Below are positions 41,595-52,648 of a DNA stretch of 64,000 bases, piece after piece. Each line of letters begins with the position of its first letter. Position 1 is the stretch's first letter. The DNA is taken from positions 1-64,000 of the forward strand of contig JAOSKI010000008.1 of the NCBI GenBank assembly GCA_027493675.1. The letters are read 5' to 3'. Under the pieces are notes generated by a model, which saw only the letters and a list, made by a program, of their open reading frames with translations, did not search any database and was not told the origin of the DNA. The translations under genes were made by a program, and so were the position numbers. The DNA is from Microthrixaceae bacterium (GTDB lineage: Bacteria > Actinomycetota > Acidimicrobiia > Acidimicrobiales > Microtrichaceae).

Positions 41595-44570
41595 TGACCG
41601 GTTCCATGGCCCGTGGGGTCCCGAGGCGTGACGAGGCCGGTTTCACGCTGGTGACCACGCTCGGCCTCCTGCTGTTGGCCACGCTGCTCATCGTGGTGAT
41701 GCTGTCGGTCACGATGAACACCTCGACGCTGGTGCAGAGGCAGGCTGAGGACGCCCGTGAGTTGCGGGCCGCCGACGGAGCGATCTCGGCCGCCACCGGG
41801 TTCCTGCGCGACACTCCGCCGGAGGAGGTCGATGCTCAGCGGCCGTGTGCCGACGACAACACCCCACCGCTGCCTCCCGGCGCAGAGATGCTTCCCTCCG
41901 ATGTTCAGGTAGACGGCATGTCGGTACGGGTGGCATGTGAGGAGCTCGAAGGTTCCGGAGAGGTCGTGCCCTTGAGCGAGTCGGGTACGGTCACCGTCCT
42001 GTCCGATGGTGATACCAGCCAGAGGCCCGACGGCACCTGGCCCACCGCCGAGGAGACCTACTGGGGTGGTGCACCGTGGACGACGGGATGTCCGCTGGGG
42101 ACCACCGGTGTCGGGTGCTTCCCTTGGAGGGACGCCTACACGAGCGGCCCGATGAGCCTGATCGAGCCGGCGGGGAGGCCGAACGTCAACGCCTGGCCGT
42201 CGATGCTCTACGCGGGGTCCACCTCTTTGAAGATCGGCGGTGACCTACGTCTGAGGGCGGCGTCGATGGGTGTGCGTGATCCCGGAACGCTGGGCGCAGC
42301 GCTGAGCGTGTCAGGTGACTACACCCAGGGACTGCCGGCCCTCGGAAGCGCCTACTACGGAGCGTGTGGCGTCCTTGCCGACAACGGGCCGAACGTGTAC
42401 CCGACCATGCGTGCAAACGTCGGCGGTTCCATGGCGTGCAACGATCCCACCGCGCGTGCCCTGACGGCAGACAACGCCGCCATCCCGTCGTCGGTGGAGT
42501 GGACTCCCACGCTGCTTCGGTCTGAGGCTAGGACGTTGGGTGCGTGTCCCGCCACGACCTTGGTCACGATCGTGCCCGGTGCGTACAACGCGTCGGAGAC
42601 CGCGAAGCTGAACGCCTGGCTCACCGAAGGCAACTGCGACTCCAGGACGTTCTACTTCGGGCCGGGGAACTACTGGTTCGACGTGAACGATCCTGGCAAC
42701 GCGAACGCGCTCTACTTCAGGGACTCCACGTCGAACGTGGTGTTCGGGATGCCCAAGAACTGGTCGATCGGCAACGACGACGGCGCCGAGGCCGAGGACT
42801 TCCCCGAGGCTTGCGATCCCCGAGCGGCCGGTGCGTCGGTCACGCTCTCCGCGCGCACGACCATCCGACACGACAAGGGCAGGGTCGCCATGTGCGGGCC
42901 ATCGCGCGGGGTCCCTGCCATCTGGCAGGACGAGGCACCGGGCGACACCGACCACGTCCTGAGTCCCGCTACGGCAACCTCTTCGACCCTGTCCGGCGGC
43001 GGTATCGCCAAGTCCGGCACCTGGGGCTGTCCGTTCTTCACCTGGGATTGGCCGTGGAACTGGCCGAGGGCCTCCTGCAAGCGCGACGTGAGCGTCACCT
43101 ACAGCGGTTTCAGCGGGGGCGACGATCCTGGTCCGGGTCCACTCACCTCGGTCATCCTCAAGGTGGTCGGAAGCCACTCCCGTGCGAACGACGGCCCTGC
43201 GTACACGCAGTTCGGACGTGTCGGTTCCGGCGGTGAACCGCCCCGGGAAGCCGACCATCCCGGCGTTCACGTGCAGGGCCCGCTACTTCAGGATCCCGCA
43301 GCGGACCAACGAGCCCCTGACCTACGACCTCCTTGCGCGCCCGAGTGCGCAGGGGTGGCGACACCGGCGCGAGCGAGAACAGCTGCTGGGACCGCTTCAG
43401 CGACCGTGCACAACTCAGGGGTGGCCACGATCACGGCGACCTTCCACCTGGATACGCACGAGAGGGTCCTCTACAACGACCTCGAGAACACCCAGACCTG
43501 CCTCTACGCCGGCTTCTTCAGCGGGTGTGAGTATTCGTTCTCCATCAACAACCTGCAGATCATCGAGGGCCGGACCTTTTTCCCCGACGACCGCCACCTC
43601 GCCCGACTCCACGATGTCGTCCCCGGCGAACGTGGTGAACTGGCCGAACGGCTCGCGCCCGAGTGGTGAGAACGTGGGTCGGATCCGCCTGAGTGGCCTG
43701 AAGAGCCCCTATGACCCACCATTGCCCACCGAAGAGCTGGACGCGGCGGGACTGCTGCTGACGAGCCTGTCGTACTACGGCAACCACGACGATGCCTACA
43801 CGAACGTGGTGGTCCGCAAGGCCGATCTCACAGCGATCTGCGGAGCGGGCTTCAAGCGCATCGGAGCGAACGGCCACACGCGCTACCTGGACCTCATGAC
43901 CACCGACACGAACCAGGCTTCGACGCTCAGTGGGTACTCTCGGTGCAGCTCAGCGTTGACCTCGGCGATGCAGCTCGAGAACGCCGTCATCGACATCGAG
44001 GTGAAAGCGAAGTGCTCTTCGATCATCCCCGGCCTCATATGCGGGTGGGGCTTCGTCAACGCCTGGATCGAGCTGACGCACGCGTCGGTCATCACGGTGT
44101 CGAGTTTCGAGGAACCCGCACCTGCCGGACGTCCTGTGATGCGCGTGACCGTCAACGACGACGCCGGTGCGGGTGACGACGCGCTGTTCAACGTGTTCGG
44201 CACCGTGTCGTTGCCCAGGACCGCACTGGATGTGTTCTGGAAGGGTCCGGCTCCAACGAGGGCGATCGTGGAGGGCGATGATCTGGTCGTGGCGGCGATC
44301 GGCAGCTTCGGCACCGGCGCCGATCACGAGGTCGGTGTGCTGTGCTGCGGCCCGGTCAAGCTGAAGGATCGCAAGGTTCAGTTGCGTGCCATCGTCGACG
44401 TTCCCGGCGAGGGCGAGCGGCTTCGCTCGGAGGCAACTGTCACGATCCATGACGAGGACGAGTCCGCAGGTACCTACTCGGCGGGGTCGCGGGTCACCAC
44501 CGACGACTACCGGATCTGCAACACCGCCGATGTCGACGATCCGGTAGGTTGCGGCCACACCAGCCCGTAG
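41594..44570 (+). CDS. Large PilX-like prepilin with long ectodomain, frameshifted
   Basis: ATG 41594 overlaps the previous stop. Leader DEAGFTLVTTLGLLLLATLL with a Gly/Phe processing site; this minor-pilin type lacks the Glu5 of classical pilins. The ectodomain exceeds 900 residues and has many cysteines (TTGCPLGTTGVGCFPW, WGCPFFTWDWPWNWPRASC, GLICGWGFVNAW). There are repeated beta-strand segments (FYFGPGNYWFDVNDPGNANA, ATITATFHLDTHERVLYND, ASVITVSSFEEPAPAGRPV). Indels near 43210, 43330, 43400 and 43600. No family domain recognised beyond the N-terminal helix. With the two preceding genes it makes a three-gene minor-pilin set whose members share a membrane-helix scaffold and very large exposed parts. 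Confidence 0.7.
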
Positions 44571-44714
44571 CAGCCGTCGCGCGCTCGGCAAGGTTGTCCC
44601 GCGTCGATGTCCGCGCAGGTTTCCTCCGCTCTGGAGGTCCAATTGGCTACTGTGTCGGGTACTCCGCCGAGCCCATCTGGCCCGGGAAGGTAGTCGCAAC
44701 GATTCCGAAGGGGG

Positions 44715-45241
44715 ATGTTGGCATGGCTGGATCTACTCCGTTCTGGAAGCAGTCGCCAAGTCTGGACCGCAGCGGTCGCCCTGGTGGCCCTCGCGTTCTG
44801 GGTGATGGGAGTCGGCGCCGGATGGCGAGGCTGGATACTCACGCCGTTCGACAAGGGGATCGTCGCCCATGCACAGGGATTCGGTCAGGAGGCATTCATC
44901 TGGTGGATGCCGGCCACCGTCATCTTGTTGACGGCGGCCGTCATGGCGGTCGGCGTCTCGATCGTGCGCCATCTCGTGGACACGACAACCGATGCGGCTC
45001 CTGGACGAGCGGCGCTCGAGCCCGTCGAGTCCTTCGAGCCTCTCGAGCCTCTCGAGCCTCTCGAGCCGCTTGAGCCGCTTGAGCCCGTCGACCCCTCGAG
45101 CCCCGTCGGACCCTCGAGCCCGACGAGTCGCTTGAACCTCCGGAGCCCGCTGGAGGTCTCGCCACACCTGAGGCCGCTGAGGACCCGGAATCCGTCACGA
45201 GCCCTGGTGAGGAGACCGACGAGACCGGGTCCTCACGCTGA
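44715..45241 (+). CDS. Two-span membrane protein with repetitive EPL tail
   Basis: ATG 44715 after a GAAGGGGG ribosome binding site. There are two transmembrane helices (VWTAAVALVALAFWVMGVGA and WWMPATVILLTAAVMAVGVS) separated by a short loop containing GIVAHAQGFGQEAF, then an acidic proline-rich tail built on EPLEPLEP repeats. An indel near 45122 hides the proper end, which reads ESLEPPEPAGGLATPEAAED and finishes ETDETGSSR with TGA at 45239. The tail resembles wall-spanning or protein-contact low-complexity regions. No known family. It lies 90 bases before the acyltransferase, the same way round. Confidence 0.6.
45017..45090 (+). repeat. Nine-base tandem repeat coding (EPL)n
   Basis: Near-perfect tandem copies of a nine-base unit (GAGCCTCTC and its variant GAGCCGCTT), in phase with the reading frame and coding for Glu-Pro-Leu at least five times, flanked by degenerate EPV/ESF units. 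Such arrays can change copy number by slippage without breaking the frame. Confidence 0.8.
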
Positions 45242-45330
45242 CCTACGGCGAGCAGCCGATCGCCCGGCGTTCCTCTCACCGGTGCCTTGGTGGTGGCCCC
45301 GTGGCCATCTCGGTCACGGGTTAGGCCGTC

Positions 45331-47288
45331 GTGGCAAGCCCGGTCTCGGCAGGGGGCGCGCACAGGCGCGACATCCAGGGGCTTCGTGGGGTTGCGGTCC
45401 TGCTGGTCGTCGCGTTCCACGCACGGATCGGCCCTCGTGGTGGCTTCGTGGGAGTGGACGTGTTCCTGGTGATCTCGGGGTTCGTGATCGGACGGGGGTT
45501 GATCGATGAGCGGATCAGGACCGGCACGGTTCGGCTGAGGTCGTTCTATGCACGGCGCGTACGCAGGCTGCTGCCTGCGATGGCGGTGTTCACCGTGACC
45601 ACGGCCATCGTCGGCGCGTTGGTGCTCAGCCCGTTCGGCGACCAGCAGCGGGTGCTGTCCACGGGCATGGCCGCGACGGTGTTCCTGGCCAACGTGCAGC
45701 TGTACCGCACGACCGGATACTTCGACGGCTCGGCTGATCGCAACCCCTTTCTGCACACCTGGTCGTTGTCGCTCGAAGAGCAGTTCTACGCACTGTTGCC
45801 ACTTGCCCTGATGTTCACCTGGTGGCTCGCGCGGTGCCGGGGCGACCGACGAAACCCGACCACGAACCGGCCGTTCGGCGCCCGCGAGGTCGCGCTGGTC
45901 GCCGTCGTGGGGCTCGGAGCCATGTCGCTGGTGCTGTCGATCCTGCTCACCTCGGGGTTGGTGGGGTTCGCGCTGGAGGCTCCTCAGCGTCTTGTGTTCT
46001 TCTCGATGCCGACGCGGATCTGGCAATTCTCAGCGGGTGTCGTTCTCGCCGTGACAGGGCTGCCATCGGGCCGCGTGGGCACCAGGACCGCGGGGATCGT
46101 GGGTCTCGGAGCCCTGATGGCTCTGCTCGGAGTTGCCGTGGTTGTGGATCCACTTGCACCGCACATGAGCCTCTGGACGGTCCTGGTCGTCGCTGCGGCG
46201 GTCGTTGTGATCATGACGGCGACACCGGACGGACCGGGCACCAGGCTCCTGTCGTCGCCACCGCTGGTCTGGGTGGGTGATCGGTCCTACGGCTGGTACC
46301 TCTGGCACTGGCCGTTCGTGGTCTTCGCCGGTGTGCTCTGGCCCGATCGCCCAGGTGTGCTCGTGTTGGCTGCGGTGGTGTCGTTGGCACCCACGGAGCT
46401 CTCCTACCGGTTCGTCGAACGCCGGTTCCGTTTCGGCGCACAGTGGGTCGGGCCGCGCACGGTCGGCCTTGCAGCTGTGTGCATCCTCGTGCCGCTGCTG
46501 GTGTTGGTGGACTTCGCGTGGCCGCCGACGGGGGCCTGGGGCTCGAGGAGCCCTCTGACTGGTATGACGTTCCATCGACACACGGCACCGATTGCCATCT
46601 GATCAACCGCGATGCGTCAAACGCCTTCGATCGTGAGGAGTGCACCTTCGGACCCACTGGTTCCTCGGGTACGGGGACCGTCGTCCTGCTCGGTGACGCA
46701 CTGGCCAATGCCGTGGGTCCCGGAGTCGTCGAGGCGGGAGCGGCGAGGGGTTGGAACACCGTGCAGTGGAGCCGTGAAGGCTGTCCGTTCGTGGGAGTCG
46801 CACCGGGACCCCACTACCCGGCCTGCCGAGAGTGGCAGGACGCGGCACTCGAGCTCGTCGAGGAGACCGCCCCCGAAGCCGTGGTGCTGGCGAACCAGGA
46901 TCTGAACGAAGCGCAGCGGGCGGCTCTGCCCGGCACCCTCGGGGACTTGGAGAGGCTCACGGATCGTGTGGTCCTGGTTGCACCCATCGCCGACTTCGGT
47001 GATCGGTTCCCACGTCACCGGCTGTCTCTTGTCGATCCGGAACCCGCGATACGCTCGCTGAGCCGTGACGAGGTCGACAGTCAGCGGTCCGGGGTTGTGT
47101 CGCTGCTGGAGGACCTGGCTGCTCGGAGTCCTGCCGTGGTGATGGTCGATCCGCTGGATCGCCTGTGTGAGCGGGAATGCAGCCCCGAGCGCGACCGTCG
47201 TTGGCTGTACCTGGAACCGCGTCAGCTCACGGCCACGGGTGCCCGCTTGCTGTCGGACGAGTTCGGGGTCGCACTCGGTGCGCCATGA
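45331..47288 (+). CDS. OafA/YrhL-type O-acyltransferase with degenerate SGNH domain
   Basis: GTG at 45331. Acyltransferase-3 domain of about 370 residues with the catalytic-His segment HRRDIQGLRGVAVLLVVAFH (the last His), GFVGVDVFLVISGFVI, YARRVRRLLPAM, SLSLEEQFYALLPL and about ten helices. An indel near 46545 precedes an extracytoplasmic C-terminal domain. In other OafA proteins this is an SGNH esterase with GDSH and D-x-x-H; here block I reads VVLLGDALANAVG (Ser replaced by Ala) and the last block YLEPRQLTATGA (no His), so the esterase part looks inactive. Predicted to add acetyl or another acyl group to a surface sugar. Confidence 0.82.
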
Positions 47289-47336
47289 GGATGGGTCCGA
47301 CCGCAGCGTCGAGCTGCCTGGGCGCGGCCTGTTGCC

Positions 47337-48467
47337 TCAGCGCTTCTCGGGAACGAACCCCGTCACCGCATCGAGCACTCGTTCGACGTCACGCTCCGAC
47401 AGTGCCGGGTGAAGCGGGAGCCGAACGAGTTGATCCCCGAACAGGCCGGCTGTGGGGCACACGTCGGCCGGGTCCGCAGCCAGCGCTCCGAAGGTGCTCC
47501 GAGGCAGCGAACCGAAGTGCCGCGCCACCTCGATGCCACGCTCAGCGCAGTGGGACACGAAGTCGTGACGTCTCAGGTGTACTGGCAACAGCAGCCAGAA
47601 CAGGTGAGCGGGGTGTTCCACACCCTCGTGCACCGTGGGGAGCCGGGTACCGGTGGCTCGGGCCCAGTCGGTGAGCTCGGAGGCATACACGTCCCAGATG
47701 CGGTGGCGCGCTGCCTGGATCCCCACGTGCTGGCCCAGCTGGCCGGCGAGCAACGGAACCAGGGCGTCGGGCATCCGCCACGCAGATCCCAGGCCGGACC
47801 ATTCGTAGGCAGCCACAGAGCCACGTGCGTACGCGGCGCGGTTGGTTCCCTTGTCGAGCGCCACTGCGACCCTGTCGAGCAGTGCCTCGTCGTTGACCAC
47901 GAGCGCGCCGCCGTCGCCACAGGAGATGTTCTTGGTCCGATGGAAGCTGAATGCGCCGAGGGTGCCGAAGCGACCCAAAGGCGTTCCCGAGCGCGATCCG
48001 AACAGCCCGTGCGCGGCATCCTCGATGAGATGCCAGCCCGCGTCACGGCACAGGGGGACGAGAGAGTCGACGTCGCACGCCACGCCGCCATAGTGCATGC
48101 AGACCACTGCGCGGGTGCGCTCGGTGGCGCACCGTCGGACCTCCTGCGTGGTGATGTTCCCGGTGGCCGGGTCGCAGTCCGCGAAGCGCAACGAGGCCCC
48201 ACGGATCCCGAAGGGGTTCGCGACCGATGGGAACGCGAACGCAGGCACGATCACCTCGTCGCCTTCCCGGATGTCGAGGACCGTGGCGGCCGCCTCCAGT
48301 GCGTGCGTGCACGACGAAGTGAGCTCCACCGCGGGTGGCCCGTCGAGCAGCCCGGCCAGCACATCGGTGGCCTTTTCCCGCAGTAGGTCGGCAGTGGCGG
48401 TGTCGCAGCCGACGGTGATCTCCTCGCTCGGCGGGGCGTGGAGTCGAACGTCGGAATCGGTTGCCAC
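47337..48467 (-). CDS. dTDP-4-amino-4,6-dideoxygalactose transaminase-like (WecE/RffA)
   Basis: Intact, 376 residues, DegT/DnrJ/EryC1 fold. Cofactor markers: ELTSSCTHALEAAATVLDI, VIVPAFAFPSVANPFGIRGA, VCMHYGGVACDVDSL, LIEDAAHGLFG and the PLP lysine in GAFSFHRTKNISCGDGGALV, where the TKN-S-GDGG form is closest to WecE/RffA. C-terminal DQLVRLPLHPALSERDVERV is the typical end. Makes an amino sugar from a 4-keto-6-deoxyhexose nucleotide using glutamate. It is divergent from the GT2-methyltransferase gene with 98 bases between starts, and its stop is 48 bases from the convergent acyltransferase. A gene symbol is withheld because the exact sugar is not certain. Confidence 0.85.
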   Translation of the reverse strand: MATDSDVRLHAPPSEEITVGCDTATADLLREKATDVLAGLLDGPPAVELTSSCTHALEAAATVLDIREGDEVIVPAFAFPSVANPFGIRGASLRFADCDPATGNITTQEVRRCATERTRAVVCMHYGGVACDVDSLVPLCRDAGWHLIEDAAHGLFGSRSGTPLGRFGTLGAFSFHRTKNISCGDGGALVVNDEALLDRVAVALDKGTNRAAYARGSVAAYEWSGLGSAWRMPDALVPLLAGQLGQHVGIQAARHRIWDVYASELTDWARATGTRLPTVHEGVEHPAHLFWLLLPVHLRRHDFVSHCAERGIEVARHFGSLPRSTFGALAADPADVCPTAGLFGDQLVRLPLHPALSERDVERVLDAVTGFVPEKR

Positions 48468-48565
48468 TGCGATATCGTGGCACGAATGTCACTTGTGCCG
48501 GTCTCCTGAGGGCCGTGCAACCGATACCGCCGGATCGGCTGGTCCTCAACCGGAGATGAGCGCCT

Positions 48566-50276
48566 GTGAGTGAAGCCGAACCCACCGTGTCGGTGATAGT
48601 CACGACCTACGAGCGTCCGGAGGCTGCACGCGAGGCCGTTGCCAGCGTGTTCGAGCGCGACTCCCGGTCTCCTTCGAGGTGGTGGTCGTGGACGACGGTT
48701 CGAGCCCGGCCGCAGCGGTCGTCCTCGACGGGCTTGCGGAGTCGGAACCCGACGTGAGCGTGGTGCGGCAGCAGAACGCGGGCCTGACCGCGGCGCGAAT
48801 ACTCGGAGCCGCCTCTGCGAGGGGTTCGTGGCTTGCGTTCCTCGACGACGACGACCGTCTCCTGCCGGGATGGAGCGAGTTGGCGTCGGGCATCGCCGAT
48901 GATGTGGCGATCGTGTCCGGTGCAGCCAGGCTGCACCGCCCCGACGGTTCGATGATCCGCGACGATCCACCGCGCCCCCTGGGTCCGATCTTCGGCGGCG
49001 TCACCGCGCAGTACCTCGCAGGTAGCTTCGTGGTGCGGCGCGACGTGTACGAGAGAGCAGGAGGGTACCTGCCCGGACTGAGCTGCTCACACCAGACAGA
49101 GCTCTTCATCCGGTGTGCAGCGGTCTGCCGCGAGCAGGGCCTCACCGTGGCGTCCACGACAACACCGGTGGTGCGGATCGAGCGGCGCAACGAATCCGAT
49201 CGGGTGCTGTCGAACCCACGACTCCTCTACGACGGAACCCGTTGGATCCTCAGCCGCCATGCCACGCGGTTCGCGCTCGACCGGGTGGAGCGATCGAACT
49301 GGGAGGGAGTGGCCGCGGTCAACGCGGCCAGGTTGAGGGACCCCATGGCGCGCTCCCATGCGTTCAGGTCGGTGCGCGACAACCCCTCGAACCTGCGGAC
49401 GTGGGCTCGCCTGGCCGCGATGGCTACCCCCCTCCAGCGGCCCCTGTGGCGGGGCGCGGCGGTCACCCAGCGGTTGGCGGAGTCGCAACGTCGCCCGCTC
49501 CAACAGGCGGTCTCGTTCGACGGCACCGGTGCGGCGGCCCTGTGCGCCCGCTCGGATCTGCTGTTCCTGCCTTGGCGCTACCGCGAGAACCCTCCGGTCT
49601 CCTCCGATGCGGGCGACCGGACCTACTGGTCCGAGAGCGGTCTACAACAGCGACGTGCGGCTTCAGGAACCCGTCTACCGCTGGGCCGAGCGGCTCGTTC
49701 GCGGCCGACGCCTACGGGTGCTCGACGTGGGATGTGGTGCGGCCGAGAAGCTCGTCCGACGGGTCGCACCCCACGCCGCAGAGTGGTGGGGTGTGGATCA
49801 GGCCAGCGGCATCGGTCTCGCCTCGCGGCACACGCCGGGCGGCAACTGGATCGCAGGCGACATCACCGAGGCATCGACATGGGAGCGCCTGGGGACTCCT
49901 GAGACCCGACCTCGTGCTGTGCGTCGACGTCATCGAGCACGTGGTCGACCCCGCGTGGCTGTTGGAGCGTCTGTCAGGTGTCCTGGCCCCCGGGGGCCGG
50001 CTGTTGTTGTCCACCCCGGACCGTTCCCGCCTGGACGACCGTGACCCGCTGGGTCCGCCTACCAACCCGCGCCACATCAGGGAGTGGACCGAGGACGAGA
50101 TGCGCCTGTTGGCGGAGGCCGCCGGCTTCGAGGTGCTGCGTTCGAGGCACCTCCTGCCGCGTTCGTACTCGCCCACGCTGCTCGATCTGAAGAGAGTGGC
50201 CTACCGGCTCCTGCACGGTATGGCTGTGCCCGATCGACGTAGCTGCATGGCCTTGCTGCTCCGGGTGCGCCAGTAG
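48566..50276 (+). CDS. GT2 glycosyltransferase fused to a SAM methyltransferase, frameshifted
   Basis: GTG at 48566. N-terminal GT-A domain: TVSVIVTTYERPEAAREAV, an indel near 48665, FEVVVVDDGSSPAAAV, NAGLTAARILGAAS, the DxD-type FLDDDDRLLPGW and FVVRRDVYERAGGYLPG. A linker of about 130 residues follows (SRHATRFALDRVERSNWEG, FLPWRYRENPPV). After an indel near 49640 comes a class I methyltransferase: RLQEPVYRWAERLV, RVLDVGCGAAEKLVRR, then after another near 49900 LVLCVDVIEHVVDPAWLLE, LAPGGRLLLSTPDRSRLDD and HIREWTEDEMRLLAEAAGFE. The two domains lie in the same direction without an intervening stop once indels are removed. Likely adds and caps a methylated terminal sugar. Confidence 0.72.
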
Positions 50277-50384
50277 GTCCGGTACATGGGTTATCGAGGG
50301 CCTTCGACCGTACAATGAGCCGATGGGAGTCCTCATGACCCGGTGCTCGGGCATGTCGCCGCGAACTGCCCGTCTCACGTCGTG

Positions 50385-51555
50385 ATGAGCAAGTCGATGC
50401 GTGTGCTGGTCGTCCTGCCCGGTGTGTCCTCCGACGGCGGAGCGGAGCGGTCCTTCGTCGCGCTTGCTCCCGGCCTGAGGAAGGCGGGGATCAAGCTGCA
50501 CGTCGCGGTGTTCACGACGCGCCAGGACCTCGTCGCAGAGCTCGAACGGCTCGGGACGGTGATCCACGACCTGAGCGAGACCAAGGGGATGGCGCGGCGC
50601 GTGAGGCGCCTGGCCGGTGTGATCAGGGCGATCGAACCGGACCTGGTGCACTCCAGCCTCCACGAGGCGAACGTGCCGGCACAGATCGCAGCCCGCATCT
50701 GTGGTGTGCCGGTGCTCGTCACCTGGGCCAACACCGACTACGGTGCTGCCCGTTGCAGCGAGCCGGGTGCACCGATCGCAAAGCTCGCCGCGGTGAGATT
50801 GCTCGACGCGGCGCTTGGGCACTGGTCACGTTCCTGGTATCACGCCGTCACCCCAGGCGTCGCGGAGATCAACTCTGCGGCGTTGCGGATCCCAGCAGCC
50901 AGGGTCATGGTGGGGAGACGGGGGAGGGATCCGGAGAAGTACCCGTTCCACGAGCCGGCATGTGGGCCCGACGGTGCGACCGGGGGAGGTGACCGGAGCC
51001 ACCGAGGATCAGGTGGTGATCGCGATAGGTCGTCAGGACCACCAGAAGGGCTATCCGGTGCTGGTGGCCCGCTTCGACGAGCTTGCGGACCGGCGTCCCG
51101 GCGTGCGGCTGTGGATCGTAGGTCGCAGCGGATCGGCGACACCGGATCTGCAGCGGGCGCTGGCTTCGATGCGCCATGCGGACCGTGTCGACCTGCTCGG
51201 CCAGCGCGATGACGTGGCCGAGTTGCTGACAGCCGCCGACGTGATGGTCTGCTCGTCCTGGCGTGAGGGGGCGGCCGGATCGGTCATCGAGGCGATGGCG
51301 TCGGGAACACCTGTGGTGTCGGTGCCCCTCGCCGGTACCGCCGACATGCTCGTGGACGGTGAGAACGCGGTGGTCGTGCCAGTCGAGCGCCTGGCGCAGG
51401 GGCTCGATCGGGTGCTGGGGGATCCGGACCTGGCGCGTCGGCTGGCCAGGAATGCCAGGAAGACCTTCGACGACGACTTCACGATCGCTCGGGCGAGATC
51501 GCGCATGGTGGAGATCTACGAGATGGTGGCGGGCTCCGGCGATTCGAGCAGTTGA
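50385..51555 (+). CDS. GT4-family glycosyltransferase, frameshifted
   Basis: ATG at 50385 (MSKSMRVLVVLPGVSSDGGA). The N-terminal GT-B half has SDGGAERSFVALAPGLRKAG and PDLVHSSLHEANVPAQIAA, then HAVTPGVAEINSAALRI. An indel near 50935-50975 precedes the C-terminal half: VVIAIGRQDHQKGYPVLVAR, RLWIVGRSGSATPDLQ, VDLLGQRDDVAELLTAADVM and the donor-binding SWREGAAGSVIEAMASGTPV. The SDGGAE and EGA-S-IEAMA blocks are classic GT4. It converges with another GT4 gene and their stops abut at 51555/51556. Confidence 0.82.
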
Positions 51556-52632
51556 TCACACCGGGTGCCCGGCCACGGTCCTGATCAGCACCTGCTGCCA
51601 GCGGTCGGCGACGGCTTCGATGCCGTGGTCCCGGAGGACAGCCGACCGGTCCGGTTGGTGTGCCGGAAGGTCCTCGGTGATGCGCCGCGCGGCTTCGATG
51701 AACCCGTGCAGGTCGTGGACGGGGACGGATGTCCCACCTACTGAGGCCATCACGTCGGCAACGCCTCCGACGTCTGTGGCGAGGGTGGGGACCCCGACCA
51801 GGGCGGCTTCCAGGAGCACTGCCGGGATTCCCTCTGTGGCACTGGGCAACAGGAGGAGATCCAGTGCGCTGAGGAAGGCGCCCGGGTCGGTGACCTGGCC
51901 CGACAGCCGGCATGCAGGTAGACCGGCGCGGTCTCCCAGGGCCAGCGCCCGGTGGGCGAGTTCGTCGCTCAGGGGACCTGTGCCGCCCATGATCAGGGTG
52001 GCGCCCTGGATTGACTCGACTGTGTCAAGTGCCCAACCGGGGCGCTTCTCCTTTGACAGGTTCCCGAGGTAGCCGAGCAGGATCCTGTTGTCATCGACTC
52101 CCAGCACGCTGCGGGCCTCGCGACGGGACTGAGCGGTCCTTGGAGGGAACCGTGACGGGTCCACTGCGTTGGAGGCCACCGTGACGCGTGCCGGGTCGAG
52201 CCGGTAGCGCTGCACCATGTAGTCGGCCGCTCCTTGGTACAGCGCGACCACCTGAGCGGCCCGCCGCAACGGGTACCCGACGCGAATCCCCGCTCCCCTC
52301 ACAGAGCCCCAGTAGGACGGATCTCCGATGTTGCGGTAGACGAAGGGTCGCCGGGCCACTGTGGAGGCAAGCGCCACCGGGATCAGTGTGGAACCGCCAT
52401 GGGCGACGACCACGTCGCTGGAGCGCGAGCGCCTCACCAGCGAGGCGAAGGATCTTGGATCGGTGCGCCCGCGTGCGAGGGCCTCGAAGTCGAGAGAATC
52501 CTGCCGGCCCGGTGGTTCCAGGCACACCGTGGTCACCAGGTGACCCCTGTCGGTCAGAGTCGCACCGAGCTGGGACGCGAAGACCTCTGCGCCGCGACGC
52601 GTGGCCGTGGTGGTGACCTGCAGTATCCGCAC
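51556..52632 (-). CDS. GT4-family glycosyltransferase
   Basis: Intact, 358 residues. RILQVTTTATRRGAEVFASQ at the N-terminus, NIGDPSYWGSVRG, VASNAVDPSRFPP, ILLGYLGNLSKEKRPGWALD, TLIMGGTGPLSDEL, VTDPGAFLSALDLLLLPSAT and then EGIPAVLLEAALVGVPTLA, the nucleotide-sugar phosphate/ribose block. This is a textbook GT-B retaining glycosyltransferase. It lies 16 bases after the methyltransferase gene in the same direction, a two-gene operon pointing away from the methyltransferase at 53523. Donor and acceptor unknown. Confidence 0.85.
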   Translation of the reverse strand: MRILQVTTTATRRGAEVFASQLGATLTDRGHLVTTVCLEPPGRQDSLDFEALARGRTDPRSFASLVRRSRSSDVVVAHGGSTLIPVALASTVARRPFVYRNIGDPSYWGSVRGAGIRVGYPLRRAAQVVALYQGAADYMVQRYRLDPARVTVASNAVDPSRFPPRTAQSRREARSVLGVDDNRILLGYLGNLSKEKRPGWALDTVESIQGATLIMGGTGPLSDELAHRALALGDRAGLPACRLSGQVTDPGAFLSALDLLLLPSATEGIPAVLLEAALVGVPTLATDVGGVADVMASVGGTSVPVHDLHGFIEAARRITEDLPAHQPDRSAVLRDHGIEAVADRWQQVLIRTVAGHPV

Positions 52633-52648
52633 CTTGCCGGGCCGCTTC

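Noticed and set aside
45017..45090. Short tandem repeats as a possible CRISPR array
   Set aside because: Units are nine bases, contiguous, without spacers, and in frame with a coding sequence.
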